A program made the translations under genes and the position numbers. 64,000 nt of DNA from Archivesica marissinica (lineage: Eukaryota > Mollusca > Bivalvia > Venerida > Vesicomyidae), in contig CM026404.1 in assembly GCA_014843695.1 (NCBI GenBank), positions 89,112,682 to 89,176,681 of the forward strand. Reading direction: 5' to 3'. The stretch's first letter is position 1, and every line of letters starts with the position of its first letter. Below the pieces are notes generated by a model. The model worked only from the letters and a program-made list of their open reading frames with translations, was not told the DNA's origin and ran no database searches. Below are positions 23,383-36,000 of the stretch, piece by piece.

Positions 23383-23765
23383 GAGATACAATGAGTAATT
23401 GGCCTCTTCTATTGTGGGGCAAAGGGTTAAGCATTTATTTACCGTGATCGTGTTACTGTTCAGGGCAATACCACCAGACGTATATTAGTAATTTATTTCA
23501 TGGGAAGATAGTGCTATATATAGAAGGCGCCCACATTCCAGCAGCATCACTGGGTCTTTTGCATACTTTCTGTATGGCACTGATACATTGTACATGGGTT
23601 CTTGATCGAGAACAATACCGTAGCCAGAAGCTAAATATAACCAAGGCGAATCTTCTATGGTGCTTCGGGGGCATGCAAAGGTATATGCAGATTTTCTACA
23701 GATTTTTTGTTTTCCCCCATATAATGTACCTATTCAGGGCCTGCTCTCTCTCTTATAATTTTTTG
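23383..23765. other. Unique sequence, no feature seen
   Basis: Non-repetitive DNA. An 85-codon open frame (23511-23768, +) has no recognisable domain or splice context. Confidence 0.4.
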
Positions 23766-23860
23766 TAGCCAAATCTGTGCTTCCTTTAGCCAATTCTGTG
23801 CTTCCTTTAGCCAAATCTGTGCTTCCTTTAGCCAAATCTGTGCTTCCTTTAGCCAATTCC
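23766..23860. repeat. 22-bp repeat, about 4.5 units
   Basis: TAGCCAAATCTGTGCTTCCT plus TT in tandem, with an AATTC variant. Confidence 0.93.
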
Positions 23861-24076
23861 GACGTGTGCCATTTTTCCCAAACAGAGTTTTGATAGTATA
23901 TTTATTATAATATATTTTAATGTGTCATGCAATTGTACCACTTCAATGCTGTATGCCCATACACTACAACTGAGGTAAGGGTTACATTTGCAGTGATACA
24001 TTACTTGACAAGTTGTAGACTATAATGAACAACCAAATTAGCAGTGTGTCTGAATGCCTTTTGAAAGCAAATATGT

Positions 24077-24190
24077 GGTATGTGTGTCTTACGTTTATTT
24101 ATCGTCGCTACCGGTTGCCTATAAGAGCAATTTTAGATTTTTGGAGGATAGTGCAATGATAGACCCATTCCAGAGTCTCCTCTGGTTCTG
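24077..24190 (-). mobile_element. SINE family B fragment
   Basis: Minus-strand tail and part of the body (GTAGCGACGATAAATAAACG, then GAGACTCTGGAATGGGTC). The head is missing and small internal deletions are present. Confidence 0.75.
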
Positions 24191-24331
24191 TAACATTTGC
24201 CTCAATAGTTAAACAAGTCCATTTCACTCAAAATATTTTATTGCACACAGGAATCAGTCAACAGTAAATTTCATCATACTGCACAGATAGTGAAGTGGTG
24301 ACCTAAACAGTCACAGGATTAAATATTCAGC

Positions 24332-24605
24332 TTAAAGCGACACTATATCAGTGAAAACCTAATTTTTGCAGAATGTAATTTCCTATTCTATGGTGTAATT
24401 TTTTGCTAAATATTTGCCTCAAAAACTGAGTATTTCAACATATAAAACGTTGCATAAGTGGTTTGTTGACGTAACAAAATAATGTACATATGGTCGACAT
24501 TCATGCGCAATACAACGTATGTATCCTGAATAACACGATTTATGGTACATATTTATCGTTATAATCTCACATTTGTGCCTATGCATATTTATATGTAGAC
24601 TACTC
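24332..24605. mobile_element. TTAA MITE family Y, interrupted by a SINE
   Basis: Begins TTAAAGCGACACTATATCAG and follows 15688-16206 closely through TATTTATATGTAGACTA, then stops where the minus-strand SINE C fragment starts. I did not find the rest of the MITE beyond the SINE. Confidence 0.75.
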
Positions 24606-24717
24606 TTACCCGGAGAAAACCCTACTGTCCGATCTGGTGACCACCGTACCATCTCAATCTCACATACTTCCCAGTCTGAGGATCGAACCTGGGTTGCATT
24701 GGTGAGAAACGAGCATA
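24606..24717 (-). mobile_element. SINE family C fragment
   Basis: Minus strand: B-box side GGTTCGATCCTCAGACTGGG, then GGTACGGTGGTCACCAGATC and the GGGTTTTCTCCGG body. The tail and the A-box head are missing. Confidence 0.8.
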
Positions 24718-24867
24718 GATTGTGGGCAAGGACTCCCACCCAAAGAGCAAAAGAAAATACAATACTGTAAAGAAATAGCATAGAGTGTTATTTCATCACA
24801 GAAAACTTTACACATTTTTCAGTAAATATATCTTCACGAAATAAATCTAAATAGAGAACTTAACAAT

Positions 24868-26155
24868 ATATAGCTGAAATAGCATTCAATAAACCCTGTT
24901 TCTCTACATATATAGCTGAAATAGCATTCAATAAACCCTGTTTCTCTACATATATAGCTGAAATAACATTCAATAAACCCTGTTTCTCTACATATATAGC
25001 TGAAATAGCATTCAGTAAACCCTGTTTCTCTACATGTATAGCTGAAATAACATTCAGTAAACCCTGTTTCTCTACATATATAGCTGAAATAACATTCAGT
25101 GAACCAACCATGTTTCTCTACATGTATAGCTGAAATAACATTCAGTGAACCAACCATGTTTCTCTACATGTATAGCTGAAATAACATTCAGTGAACCAAC
25201 CATGTTTCTCTACATGTATAGCTGAAATAACATTCAGTGAACCAACCATGTTTCTCTACATGTATAGCTGAAATAACATTCAGTGAACCCTGTTTCTCTA
25301 CATGTGTAGCTGAAATAACATTCAGTGAACCAACCATGTTTCTCTACATGTATAGCTGAAATAACATTCAGTGAACCAACCATGTTTCTCTACATGTATA
25401 GCTGAAATAACATTCAGTGAACCCTGTTTCTCTACATGTATAGCTGAAATAACATTCAGTGAACCCTGTTTCTCTACATATATAGCAGAAATAACATTCA
25501 GTGAACCCTGTTTCTCTACATATATAGCTGAAATAACATTCAGTAAACCCTGTTTCTCTACATGTATAGCTGAAATAGCATTCAGTAAACCCTGTTTCTC
25601 TACATATATAGCTGAAATAACATTCAGTAAACCCTGTTTCTCTACATGTATAGCTGAAATAACATTCAGTAAACCATGTTTCTCTACATGTATAGCTGAA
25701 ATAACATTCAGTGAACCCTGTTTCTCTACATGTATAGCTGAAATAACATTCAGTAAACCCTGTTTCTCTACATGTATAGCTGAAATAACATTCAGTAAAC
25801 CATGTTTCTCTACATGTATAGCTGAAATAACATTCAGTGAACCCTGTTTCTCTACATGTATAGCAGAAATAACATTCAGTGAACCCTATTTCTCTACATA
25901 TATAGCTGAAATAACATTCAGTGAACCCTGTTTCTCTACATGTATAGCAGAAATAACATTCAGTGAACCCTGTTTCTCTACATATATAGCTGAAATAACA
26001 TTCAGTAAACCCTGTTTCTCTACATGTATAGCTGAAATAACATTCAGTAAACCCTGTTTCTCTACATGTATAGCTGAAATAACATTCAGTAAACCATGTT
26101 TCTCTACATGTATAGCTGAAATAACATTCAGTGAACCCTGTTTCTCTACATGTAC
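24868..26155. repeat. 42/45-bp minisatellite, about 30 units
   Basis: CCCTGTTTCTCTACATGTAT, AGCTGAAATAACATTCAGTG. A block near 25098-25390 uses a 45-bp form with GAACCAACCATG in place of GAACCCTG. The first three units instead have AGCATTCAATAAA. Both unit lengths are multiples of three, which gives long open frames on both strands that are not genes. Confidence 0.97.
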
Positions 26156-26212
26156 AATCATCTTACAATTGAGGTAATTTTTGTTCTTCATTGATTTATA
26201 TATAAATGTATA

Positions 26213-26316
26213 CAGTCAAACCTGTCTTAAGCAGCCAGTCAATGGAATCCTAGCAAATGGCTGCTTAACACAGGTTGGCTGCTTAATGGGGGTGTCCACT
26301 AACACAGATATGACTG
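26213..26316. mobile_element. TA-flanked MITE, copy 3, short form
   Basis: Starts CAGTCAAACCTGTCTTAAGC after TA and ends GATATGACTG. It is about 104 bp because it lacks the middle half of 4810-4984. The right-hand TA is not intact (TT). Confidence 0.8.
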
Positions 26317-26804
26317 TTTTACACAAACTGTATAATGATGTTGTAACAATGATTATGATATCGTTATACCAGGTATAAGTATAGGATATAAGCCGAAAAC
26401 GATCCAATATGTAAAAATATTGGACTGTATGAGGCGAGTAGCACCGAAGACAGTACCAATATTTTACATATTGGATCCGTTTGAGGCTTATATCTTACTT
26501 AAAACACTTATATAACAAGATCCTACTAATTAAAATTGTTAATTTCGTACATGTACACGTAGGATTTAATATAATACTCTGGCAGATTGACAGCAGTCCA
26601 ATATTAATAATAATGGACTGTAAGTACAAAGGTATGACGTCACGACAGTGTTTTAAAAATGAAGCTTCATAACTTATACATATAATGTGGTTAGATACGG
26701 CAGTTGTAGTGACCCGTGGAACATTATGGATATTCAAACTATTTGGACACTATAAATACAAGACATTTCCTATTAAAGGATTATTATTAAATTGATGTCA
26801 GACA
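26317..26804. other. Unique sequence with a local inverted motif
   Basis: CCAATATGTAAAAATATTGG and a nearby inverse (ATTTTACATATTGGATC at about 26459) flank about 55 bp between 26403 and 26476, beside related motifs ATAAGCC and GGCTTATATC. No gene is supported. Confidence 0.45.
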
Positions 26805-28180
26805 TAAATGTTCAATGTTTTAATGTCGGATTTCAATATCAAACATGTTTCCAATGTCGGACAAATGTTTCAATGTCGGACAAATGTTTCAATGTCCGAC
26901 ATATGTTTTCAATGTCCGACATATGTTTTCAATGTCCAACATGTTTTCAATATCCGACATATGTTTTCAATGTCCGACATGTTTTCAATATTGGAAATAT
27001 GTTTTCAATGTCAGACATATGTTTTCAATGTCCAACATGTTTTCAATGTCCGACATATGTTTTCAATGTCCGACATGTTTTCAATATCCAACATATGTTT
27101 TCAATGTCCGACATGTTTTCAATATTCGACATATGTTTTCAATGTCCGACATATGTTTTCAATGTCCGACATATGTTTTCAATGTTGGACATATGTTTTC
27201 AATGTCAGACATATGTTTTCAATGTCAGACATATGTTTTCAATGTCCGACATATGTTTTCAATGTCCGACATATGTTTTCAATGTCCGACATATGTTTTC
27301 AATGTTGGACATATGTTTTCAATGTCAGACATATGTTTTCAATGTCCGACATGTTTTCAATGTCAGACATATGTTTTCAATGTTGGACATATGTTTTCAA
27401 TATCAAACATGTTTCCAATGTCGGACAAATGTTTCAATGTCGGACAAATGTTTCAATGTCCGACATATGTTTTCAATGTCCGACATATGTTTTCAATGTC
27501 CAACATGTTTTCAATGTCCGACATGTTTTCAATATCCGACATATGTTTTCAATGTCCGACATATGTTTTCAATATTGGAAATATGTTTTCAATGTCAGAC
27601 ATATGTTTTCAATGTCCAACATGTTTTCAATGTCCGACATATGTTTTCACTGTCTGACATGTTTTCAATATCCAACATATGTTTTCAATGTCTGACATGT
27701 TTTCAATATTCGACATATGTTTTCAATGTCCGACATATGTTTTCAATGTCCGACATATGTTTTCAATGTCCGACATATGTTTTCAATGTCAGACATATGT
27801 TTTCAATGTCAGACATATGTTTTCAATGTTGGACATATGTTTTCAATGTCAGACATATGTTTTCAATGTCCGACATATGTTTTCAATGTCAGACATATGT
27901 TTTCAATGTTGGACATATGTTTTCAATGTCAGACATATGTTTTCAATGTCCGACATATGTTTTCAATGTCAGACATATGTTTTCAATGTTGGACATATGT
28001 TTTCAATGTCAGACATATGTTTTCAATGTCCGACATATGTTTTCAATGTCAGACATATGTTTTCAATGTTGGACATATGTTTTCAATGTCAGACATATGT
28101 TTTTAATGTCGGACAAATGTTTTCAATGTTGGACATATATTCAACGTCACACATATGTATTCAATGTTGGAATATATTCG
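26805..28180. repeat. 20/18-bp minisatellite, about 70 units
   Basis: GACATATGTTTTCAATGTCC with 18-bp forms (GACATGTTTTCAATGTCC) and CAG, TTG or CAA for CCG. A special unit series (ATCAAACATGTTTCCAATG, then two GGACAAATGTTTCAATGTC) occurs at about 26838 and again at about 27403, showing a block duplication of about 565 bp. All plus-strand frames are open for hundreds of codons only because stops are absent from the unit. Confidence 0.97.
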
Positions 28181-28539
28181 CTATATTTGTATGACAACTA
28201 CATAGTGTATATTTAAAGAATGACTGTACTTAGAATGCACTGCACAGCGAGATATTCCAAAGATCGTATGCTTAGAAATTGTGATTACTATGTCCATCTA
28301 TATTACCAGTTTTCAATAATAATGTGTTCAGATGTTAACATTTTCGCATAATCTACCCACAAATAAACTTGTTTCTGCAAAATTCCTATTTGTAAATTAC
28401 TTCCTTTATGGATACTTGTTAAAATCATCAATAACTGTAAATGGAGGTTTACTAAAATTAACACCATGATAAGTTTGCATATTAATTATAGGGTTCTTTT
28501 CCATTTAAATAAAACGTAAGCAAAGAGAGACAGTAATAA
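28181..28539. other. Unique sequence, no feature seen
   Basis: AT-rich spacer between two arrays. Nothing is recognised. Confidence 0.4.
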
Positions 28540-30215
28540 ATATACAGTGAATCAAGCTGTCCAGCTGTGCAACTAGTGTGTACTTAAATACACAGCGAAT
28601 CAAGCTGTCCAGCTGTCCAACTAGTGTACACTTTAATAAACAGTGAATCAAGCTGTCCAGCTGTGCAACTACAGTGTGCACTTTAATACACAGTGAATCA
28701 AGCTGTCCAGATGTGCAACTACAGTGTACACTTTAATACACAGTGAATCAAACTGTCCAGCTCTGCGACTAGTATTACAGTGGACAGTAATATAGAGTGA
28801 ATCAAGCTGTGCAACTACAGTGTACACTTTAATACACAGTGAATCAAACTGTCCAGATGTGCAACTACAGTGTACACTTTAATACACAGTGAATCAAACT
28901 GTCCAGCTGTGCAACTACAGTGTACACTTTAATACACAGTGAATCAAACTGTCCAGCTGTGCAACTACAGTGTACACTTTAATACACAGTGAATCAAACT
29001 GTCCAGATGTGCAACTACAGTGTACACTTTAATACACAGTGAATCAAGCTGTCCAGATGTGCAACTACAGTGTACACTTTAATACACAGTGAATCAAGCT
29101 GTCCAGATGTGCAACTACAGTGTACACTTTAATACACAGTGAATCCTACTGTCCAGATGTGCAACTACAGTGTACACTTTAACACACAGTGAATCAAGCT
29201 GTCCAGCTGTCCAACTAGTGTACAGTTTAATACACAGTGAATCAAGCTGTCCAGCTGTCCAACTAGTGTACACTTTAATATACAGTGAATCAAGATGTAC
29301 AGCTGTCCCAACTAGTGTACACTTTAACATACAGTGAATCAAGCTGTCCAGCTGTCCAACTAGTGTACAGTTTAATACACAGTGAATCAAGCTGTCCAGC
29401 TGTCCAACTAGTGTACACTTTAATATACAGTGAATCAAGATGTACAGCTGTCCCAACTAGTGTACACTTTAACATACAGTGAATCAAGCTGTCCAGCTGT
29501 CCAACTAGTGTACAGTTTAATACACAGTGAATCAAGCTGTCCAGCTGTCCAACTAGTGTACACTTTAATATACAGTGAATCAAGATGTACAGCTGTCCCA
29601 ACTAGTGTACACTTTAATATACAGTGAATCAAGCTGTCCAGCTGTCCAACTAGTGTACACTTTAATATACAGTGAATCAAGCTGTCCAACTAGTGTACAC
29701 TTTAACATACAGTGAATCAAGCTGTCCATCTGTGCAACTACAGTGTACACTTTAATATACAGTGAATCCAGCTGTGCAGCTACAGTGTACAGTTTAATAT
29801 ACAGTGAATCAAGCTGTCCAACTAGTGTACACTTTAATATACAGTGAATCAAGCTGTCCAACTAGTGTACGCTTTAATATAGTGAATCAAGCTGTCCAGC
29901 TGTGCAACTACAGTGTATACTTTAATACACAGTGAATCCAGCTGTGCAACTACAGTGTATACTTTAATACACAGTGAATCCAGCTGTCCAGCTGTGCAAC
30001 TACAGTGTATATTTTAATACACAGTGATTCAAGCTATCCAGCTGTGTGACTAGTATTACAATGGACAGTAATATAGAGTGAATCCAGCTGTGCAACTACA
30101 GTGTACACTTTACTACACAGTGAATCCAGCTGTCCAACTAGTGTACACTTTAATACACAGTGAATCAAGCTGTCCAACTAGAGTACACTTTAATAGAGTG
30201 AATCAAGCTGCTATT
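28540..30215. repeat. Minisatellite, about 50-bp units, variable length
   Basis: The unit combines CACAGTGAATCAAGCTGTCC, AGCTGTGCAACTACAGTG and TACACTTTAATA. A second form has CCAACTAGTGTACAGTTTAA. Between about 29180 and 29640 a multi-unit block (with AAGATGTACAGCTGTCCC) repeats every 145 bp. Confidence 0.93.
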
Positions 30216-30559
30216 AGGATAAATTTACATATTTAATTATAGCTTTTATCTTTTTTGTTTGATAACAATAAATGTAATTGGAGACATAAGGCACATATGG
30301 TCATGTGGTAATGCCAAATCCTTACAACATGTACTGCACTGAACTTATGAGCTTATAACAGATTCGATTCACAACCACAATCAAGTCAGATCCTATACAT
30401 ATATGTCACTCTAATGTTTATTTCATAGCCTAGAAGCATTGAATATGATCAATATCACAGACTATCTGAATATTTAAATATACATTTGTTATAATATACA
30501 TAATTATATAATAATTATCACAGACGTGATTATATATCAGCAGTATAGTGGAGGGCTGG
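30216..30559. other. Unique AT-rich sequence, no feature seen
   Basis: Spacer between arrays. Nothing is recognised. Confidence 0.4.
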
Positions 30560-30895
30560 AGCTAGAACAGTTGTCAACCTTGGTAGAGTGTGTCAGTGCA
30601 GAATAGCTGTTGACCTTGGTAGAGTGCATAAGTACAGAATAGCTGTTGACCTTGGAAGAGTGTGTCAGTGCAGAATAGCTGTTGACCTTGGAAGAGTGTG
30701 TCAGTGCAGAATAGCTGTTGACCTTGGAAGAGTGTGTCAGTACAGAATAGCTGTTGACCTTGGAAGAGTGCGTCAGTGCAGAATAGCTGTTGACCTTGGA
30801 AGAGTGCGTCAGTGCAGAATAGCTGTTGACCTTGGAAGAGTGCGTCAGTGCAGAATAGCTGTTGACCTTGGAAGAGTGCGTCAGTGCAGAATAGA
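30560..30895. repeat. 36-bp minisatellite, about 9 units
   Basis: AGCTGTTGACCTTGGAAGAG plus TGCGTCAGTGCAGAAT. It lies in the likely 3' untranslated or downstream region of the minus-strand gene at 31435. Confidence 0.95.
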
Positions 30896-30909
30896 TGCTT
30901 TAAACATAA

Positions 30910-30915
30910 TTTATT
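30910..30915 (-). terminator. Possible poly(A) signal AATAAA for the 342-aa gene
   Basis: AATAAA on the minus strand about 520 bp beyond the stop codon at 31435. AT-rich DNA makes chance occurrence likely. Confidence 0.25.
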
Positions 30916-30975
30916 TTAGAAATACACAGAAGAATACATGTAACATACAATATATTATAGAGGTTTGCGAAAACA

Positions 30976-31303
30976 AGTTGTTGACCTTGGTAAATGTGTG
31001 CACGTACCAGTAAAGAATGAACGTCAACCTTGGTAAATGTGTGCACATACCAGTAAAGAATCAACGTTGACCTTGGTAAATGTGTGCACGTACCAGTAAA
31101 GAATCAACGTCAACCTTGGTAAATGCATGCACGTACCAGTAAAGAATCAATGTTGACCTTGATAAATGTGTGCACGTACCAGTAAAGAATCAACGTCAAC
31201 CTTGGTAATGTGTGCACATACCAGTAAAGAATCAACCTCAACCTTGGTAATGTGTGCACATACCAGTAAAGAATCAACGTCAACCTTGGTAATGTGTGTA
31301 AGT
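30976..31303. repeat. 43-bp minisatellite, about 7.5 units
   Basis: GTTGACCTTGGTAAATGTGT plus GCACGTACCAGTAAAGAATCAAC-like end (written in two parts here). It shares GTTGACCTTGG with the neighbouring 36-bp array, so the two may have grown from one motif. Confidence 0.93.
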
Positions 31304-31434
31304 CCATGTTGAGAACATACACAGAAGACAGTGAGACACAAGACAAAGAAATGAGGACACTAGTCATTCCACTGTAATCCAAAATGGCAGCACATCGGGT
31401 CCTTCATCTGACCCTGCGCATAAATGTGATGGAT

Positions 31435-32401
31435 TTACACGGTCCCACCTCCAATGCTGTACTCTTCTCCACTCAAGTCTGGAAATGCAGTTGGCTTGCT
31501 CATCTGGTGAATGGACTGTAGAACCTTCTCTCGTGGAAACTTTACCGATGACCAATTACTTGAAGAGGTTGATCTCGTACTCGGGTGTGAAGCTAATATA
31601 GTATTTTTCTCCAGTAACTGACGATGTTCCTTCGACAATGGTTTGGATGCAGACGCAACATTAAACATACCCGGTTCTTTATTCAGACCGTTTTTACACA
31701 GAAATGATGACATATCGTCACATAAATGAAAGGAGACTTCACTTCTCCCAACAATAGCATCTCCATATTTTTTCTTCACCTGCACGTCGATGATGTGTCT
31801 TGGCTTAAAGAGAACTGGTCTCTCCTTCTTTGTAGGATCATCGCTCATGATCTGTGTAGAGATTTCCTTTGGAAGTTCCGGTTCTCGCAGCTTCTTCTTT
31901 GTGTCTATACTTCCTTCTTTGATGTCTTTCTTATACACCCTTGGACCATTTCTTCCATCAAAATACTTTGGTGCTGACTCGACTTGTGGCATCATCGTGT
32001 ATTCATCCCTTGGGTAATCGTCCATCAGGTTGGTAACATACGGTGGATCGCACACCTTTAACGGAATTTTCCACACGTTTGGATTTACAAATCCGGCACT
32101 TTTAGGCCTCGTATTATCTTCAGGTGGTTCTGTATCATCAGGTCTTTCATATAATCCGTTGTTCATATCTTCGGCGAGAAGACTCAAGTTTGTTGTTTTA
32201 CGACTTAATGGAGACAAGTCTCGAGGACGCGGTGCTTTCCAGGTTGGTAGCGTATCCGGACGTCGCTCTTTACCAGTCTCCTTGGTTGTTGTACTCTTGG
32301 AGGATGCACTGTTTGGTTTCATCAACGATTCAGTTACATGCTTCTCAGCATCTTTTCTCTCTTTCACATGCTTGGGGCCAATTGGCATATCCTTGTCAAA
32401 T
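31435..32401 (-). CDS. Terminal exon of a predicted 342-aa protein, unknown function
   Basis: This is the longest non-repetitive coding stretch apart from the transposase. On the minus strand it opens at a good 3' splice site (TTTATTTCAG|A at 32402/32401) and runs 321 complete codons to TAA at 31437-31435. It continues open upstream of the first ATG (32388) to the splice site, so the true start is in an earlier exon; see 41850-41911. The predicted protein has no signal peptide or membrane segment. It is hydrophilic and rich in K, D, E, P and S, so probably largely disordered in the first 90 residues (KSTTTKETGKERRPDTLPTW). A more conserved-looking middle contains PPYVTNLMDDYPRDEYTMMP and FDGRNGPRVYKKDI. 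The C-terminus is PDLSGEEYSIGGGTV. I do not recognise the family. Codon use looks ordinary and there are no internal stops. Two minisatellites lie just downstream. Confidence 0.8.
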
Positions 32402-32703
32402 CTGAAATAAACCAGAAATGTTTTTTAACAAGAAATATCTTATATGAACACATGCTCCTTACTGCGACTTGTGACTTTTACAAAAAAAAAACATTTTTAG
32501 AGTTGCCTTGTTCATGGTGTGCCTATCTAACTGACCTACATTCTAATTGTTGTAATAAAGTGCAGTCAAAAAGGGAGTGTAACTGGAGAAGAAGTTATCA
32601 GACCAGAATTTGTGCTTGGCTACTTGATATTGAAGATGTATACCAGGTCTCTTCATTGGATGAATACTGTAGGAGGAGGTGAAGATACATACGTTCTATA
32701 TTG

Positions 32704-32934
32704 AAGTTTAAACTTTATTTATTTTACAACGATTGCAAAGCAAGTTTTAACAACTTATATTAATCACTCTCGTTGGATCGGATGAAAGCGTAAATGTGGT
32801 TATTCGTGTGGGAGGAAACCGGAGTACCCGGAAAAACCCCACCTGTCTGATCTGGTGACCACCGTACCATCTCACATACTTCCCGGTTCGAGGTGAGAAG
32901 CGATCACGCTAACCACTGCGCTAATCGGACAGCC
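32704..32934 (-). mobile_element. SINE family C with 7-bp target duplication, in the gene's intron
   Basis: TATATTG flanks both sides (32697-32703 and 32935-32941). On the minus strand the head GCTGTCCGATTAGCGCAGTG, body and AATAAATAAAG tail are present, but the B-box region is shortened (GAACCGGGAAG follows the TCACCT stretch directly). Confidence 0.9.
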
Positions 32935-33014
32935 TATATTGTTATTGTCAAATATAAAAATGGGCAATTTCTTTGTTGCACCTGGAGGTCCCAATAATAT
33001 GAATTTGTCCACAT

Positions 33015-36000
33015 CCCCCTATACCATATCACATGGGTCACAATAACCTGAAATACTGGTGATAACCCCCTATACCATATCACATGGGTCACAATAACCT
33101 GAACTACTTGTGATAACCCCCTATACCATATCACATGGGTCACAATAACCTGAAATACTGGTGATAACCCCCTATACCATATCACATGGGTCACAATAAC
33201 CTGAAATACTGGTGATAACCCCCTATACCATATCACATGGGTCACAATAACCTGAAACACTGGTGATAACCCCCTATACCATATCACATGTCACAATAAC
33301 CTGAAATACTGGTGATAACCCCCTATACCATATCACATGGGTCACAATAACCTGAAATACTGGTGATAACCCCCTATACCATATCACATGGGTCACAATA
33401 ACCTGAAATACTGGTGATAACCCCCTATACCATATCACATGGGTCACAATAACCTGAAATACTGGTGATAACCCCCTATACCATATCACATGGGTCACAA
33501 TAACCTGAAATACTGGTGATAACCCCCTATACCATATCACATGGGTCACAATAACCTGAAATACTGGTGATAACCCCCTATACCATATCACATGGGTCAC
33601 AATAACCTGAAATACTGGTGATAACCCCCTATACCATATCACATGGGTCACAATAACCTGAACTACTGGTGATAACCCCCTATACCATATCACATGGGTC
33701 ACAATAACCTGAAATACTGGTGATAACCCCCTATACCATATCACATGGGTCACAATAACCTGAAATACTGGTGATAACCCCCTATACCATATCACATGGG
33801 TCACAATAACCTGAACTACTGGTGATAACCCCCTATACCATATCACATGGGTCACAATAACCTGAAATACTGGTGATAACCCCCTATACCATATCACATG
33901 GGTCACAATAACCTGAACTACTGGTGATAACCCCCTATACCATATCACATGGGTCACAATAACCTGAAATACTGGTGATAACCCCCTATACCATATCACA
34001 TGGGTCACAATAACCTGAAATACTGGTGATAACCCCCTATACCATATCACATGGGTCACAATAACCTGAACTACTGGTGATAACCCCCTATACCATATCA
34101 CATGGGTCACAATAACCTGAAATACTGGTGATAACCCCCTATACCATATCACATGGGTCACAATAACCTGAAATACTGGTGATAACCCCCTATACCATAT
34201 CACATGGGTCACAATAACCTGAACTACTGGTGATAACCCCCTATACCATATCACATGGGTCACAATAACCTGAAATACTGGTGATAACCCCCTATACCAT
34301 ATCACATGGGTCACAATAACCTGAAATACTGGTGATAACCCCCTATACCATATCACATGGGTCACAATAACCTGAACTACTGGTGATAACCCCCTATACC
34401 ATATCACATGGGTCACAATAACCTGAAATACTGGTGATAACCCCCTATACCATATCACATGGGTCACAATAACCTGAAATACTGGTGATAACCCCCTATA
34501 CCATATCACATGGGTCACAATAACCTGAACTACTGGTGATAACCCCCTATACCATATCACATGGGTCACAATAACCTGAAATACTGGTGATAACCCCCTA
34601 TACCATATCACATGGGTCACAATAACCTGAAATACTGGTGATAACCCCCTATACCATATCACATGGGTCACAATAACCTGAAATACTGGTGATAACCCCC
34701 TATACCATATCACATGGGTCACAATAACCTGAACTACTGGTGATAACCCCCTATACCATATCACATGGGTCACAATAACCTGAAATACTGGTGATAACCC
34801 CCTATACCATATCACATGGGTCACAATAACCTGAAATACTGGTGATAACCCCCTATACCATATCACATGGGTCACAATAACCTGAACTACTGGTGATAAC
34901 CCCCTATACCATATCACATGGGTCACAATAACCTGAAATACTGGTGATAACCCCCTATACCATATCACATGGGTCACAATAACCTGAAACTGGTGATAAC
35001 CCCCTATACCATATCACATGGGTCACAATAACCTGAAACCTGGTGATAACCCCCTATACCATATCACATGGGTCACAATAACCTGAACTACTGGTGATAA
35101 CCCCCTATACCATATCACATGGGTCACAATAACCTGAAATACTGGTGATAACCCCCTATACCATATCACATGGGTCACAATAACCTGAACTACTGGTGAT
35201 AACCCCCTATACCATATCACATGGGTCACAATAACCTGAAATACTGGTGATAACCCCCTATACCATATCACATGGGTCACAATAACCTGAAATACTGGTG
35301 ATAACCCCCTATACCATATCACATGGGTCACAATAACCTGAACTACTGGTGATAACCCCCTATACCATATCACATGGGTCACAATAACCTGAAATACTGG
35401 TGATAACCCCCTATACCATATCACATGGGTCACAATAACCTGAAATACTGGTGATAACCCCCTATACCATATCACATGGGTCACAATAACCTGAACTACT
35501 GGTGATAACCCCCTATACCATATCACATGGGTCACAATAACCTGAAATACTGGTGATAACCCCCTATACCATATCACATGGGTCACAATAACCTGAAATA
35601 CTGGTGATAACCCCCTATACCATATCACATGGGTCACAATAACCTGAACTACTGGTGATAACCCCCTATACCATATCACATGGGTCACAATAACCTGAAA
35701 TACTGGTGATAACCCCCTATACCATATCACATGGGTCACAATAACCTGAAATACTGGTGATAACCCCCTATACCATATCACATGGGTCACAATAACCTGA
35801 AATACTGGTGATAACCCCCTATACCATATCACATGGGTCACAATAACCTGAACACTGGTGATAACCCCCTATACCATATCACATGGGTCACAATAACCTG
35901 AAATACTGGTGATAACCCCCTATACCATATCACATGGGTCACAATAACCTGAAATACTGGTGATAACCCCCTATACCATATCACATGGGTCACAATAACC

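Noticed and set aside
25371..26177. 268-codon repeat frame
   Set aside because: Translation of the 42-bp array. The opposite strand is open too.
26792..28216. 474-codon open frame (Phe/Cys/Gln/Val-rich repeats)
   Set aside because: It is a translation of the 20-bp array. Three overlapping plus-strand frames are open at once and there is no splice or domain evidence.
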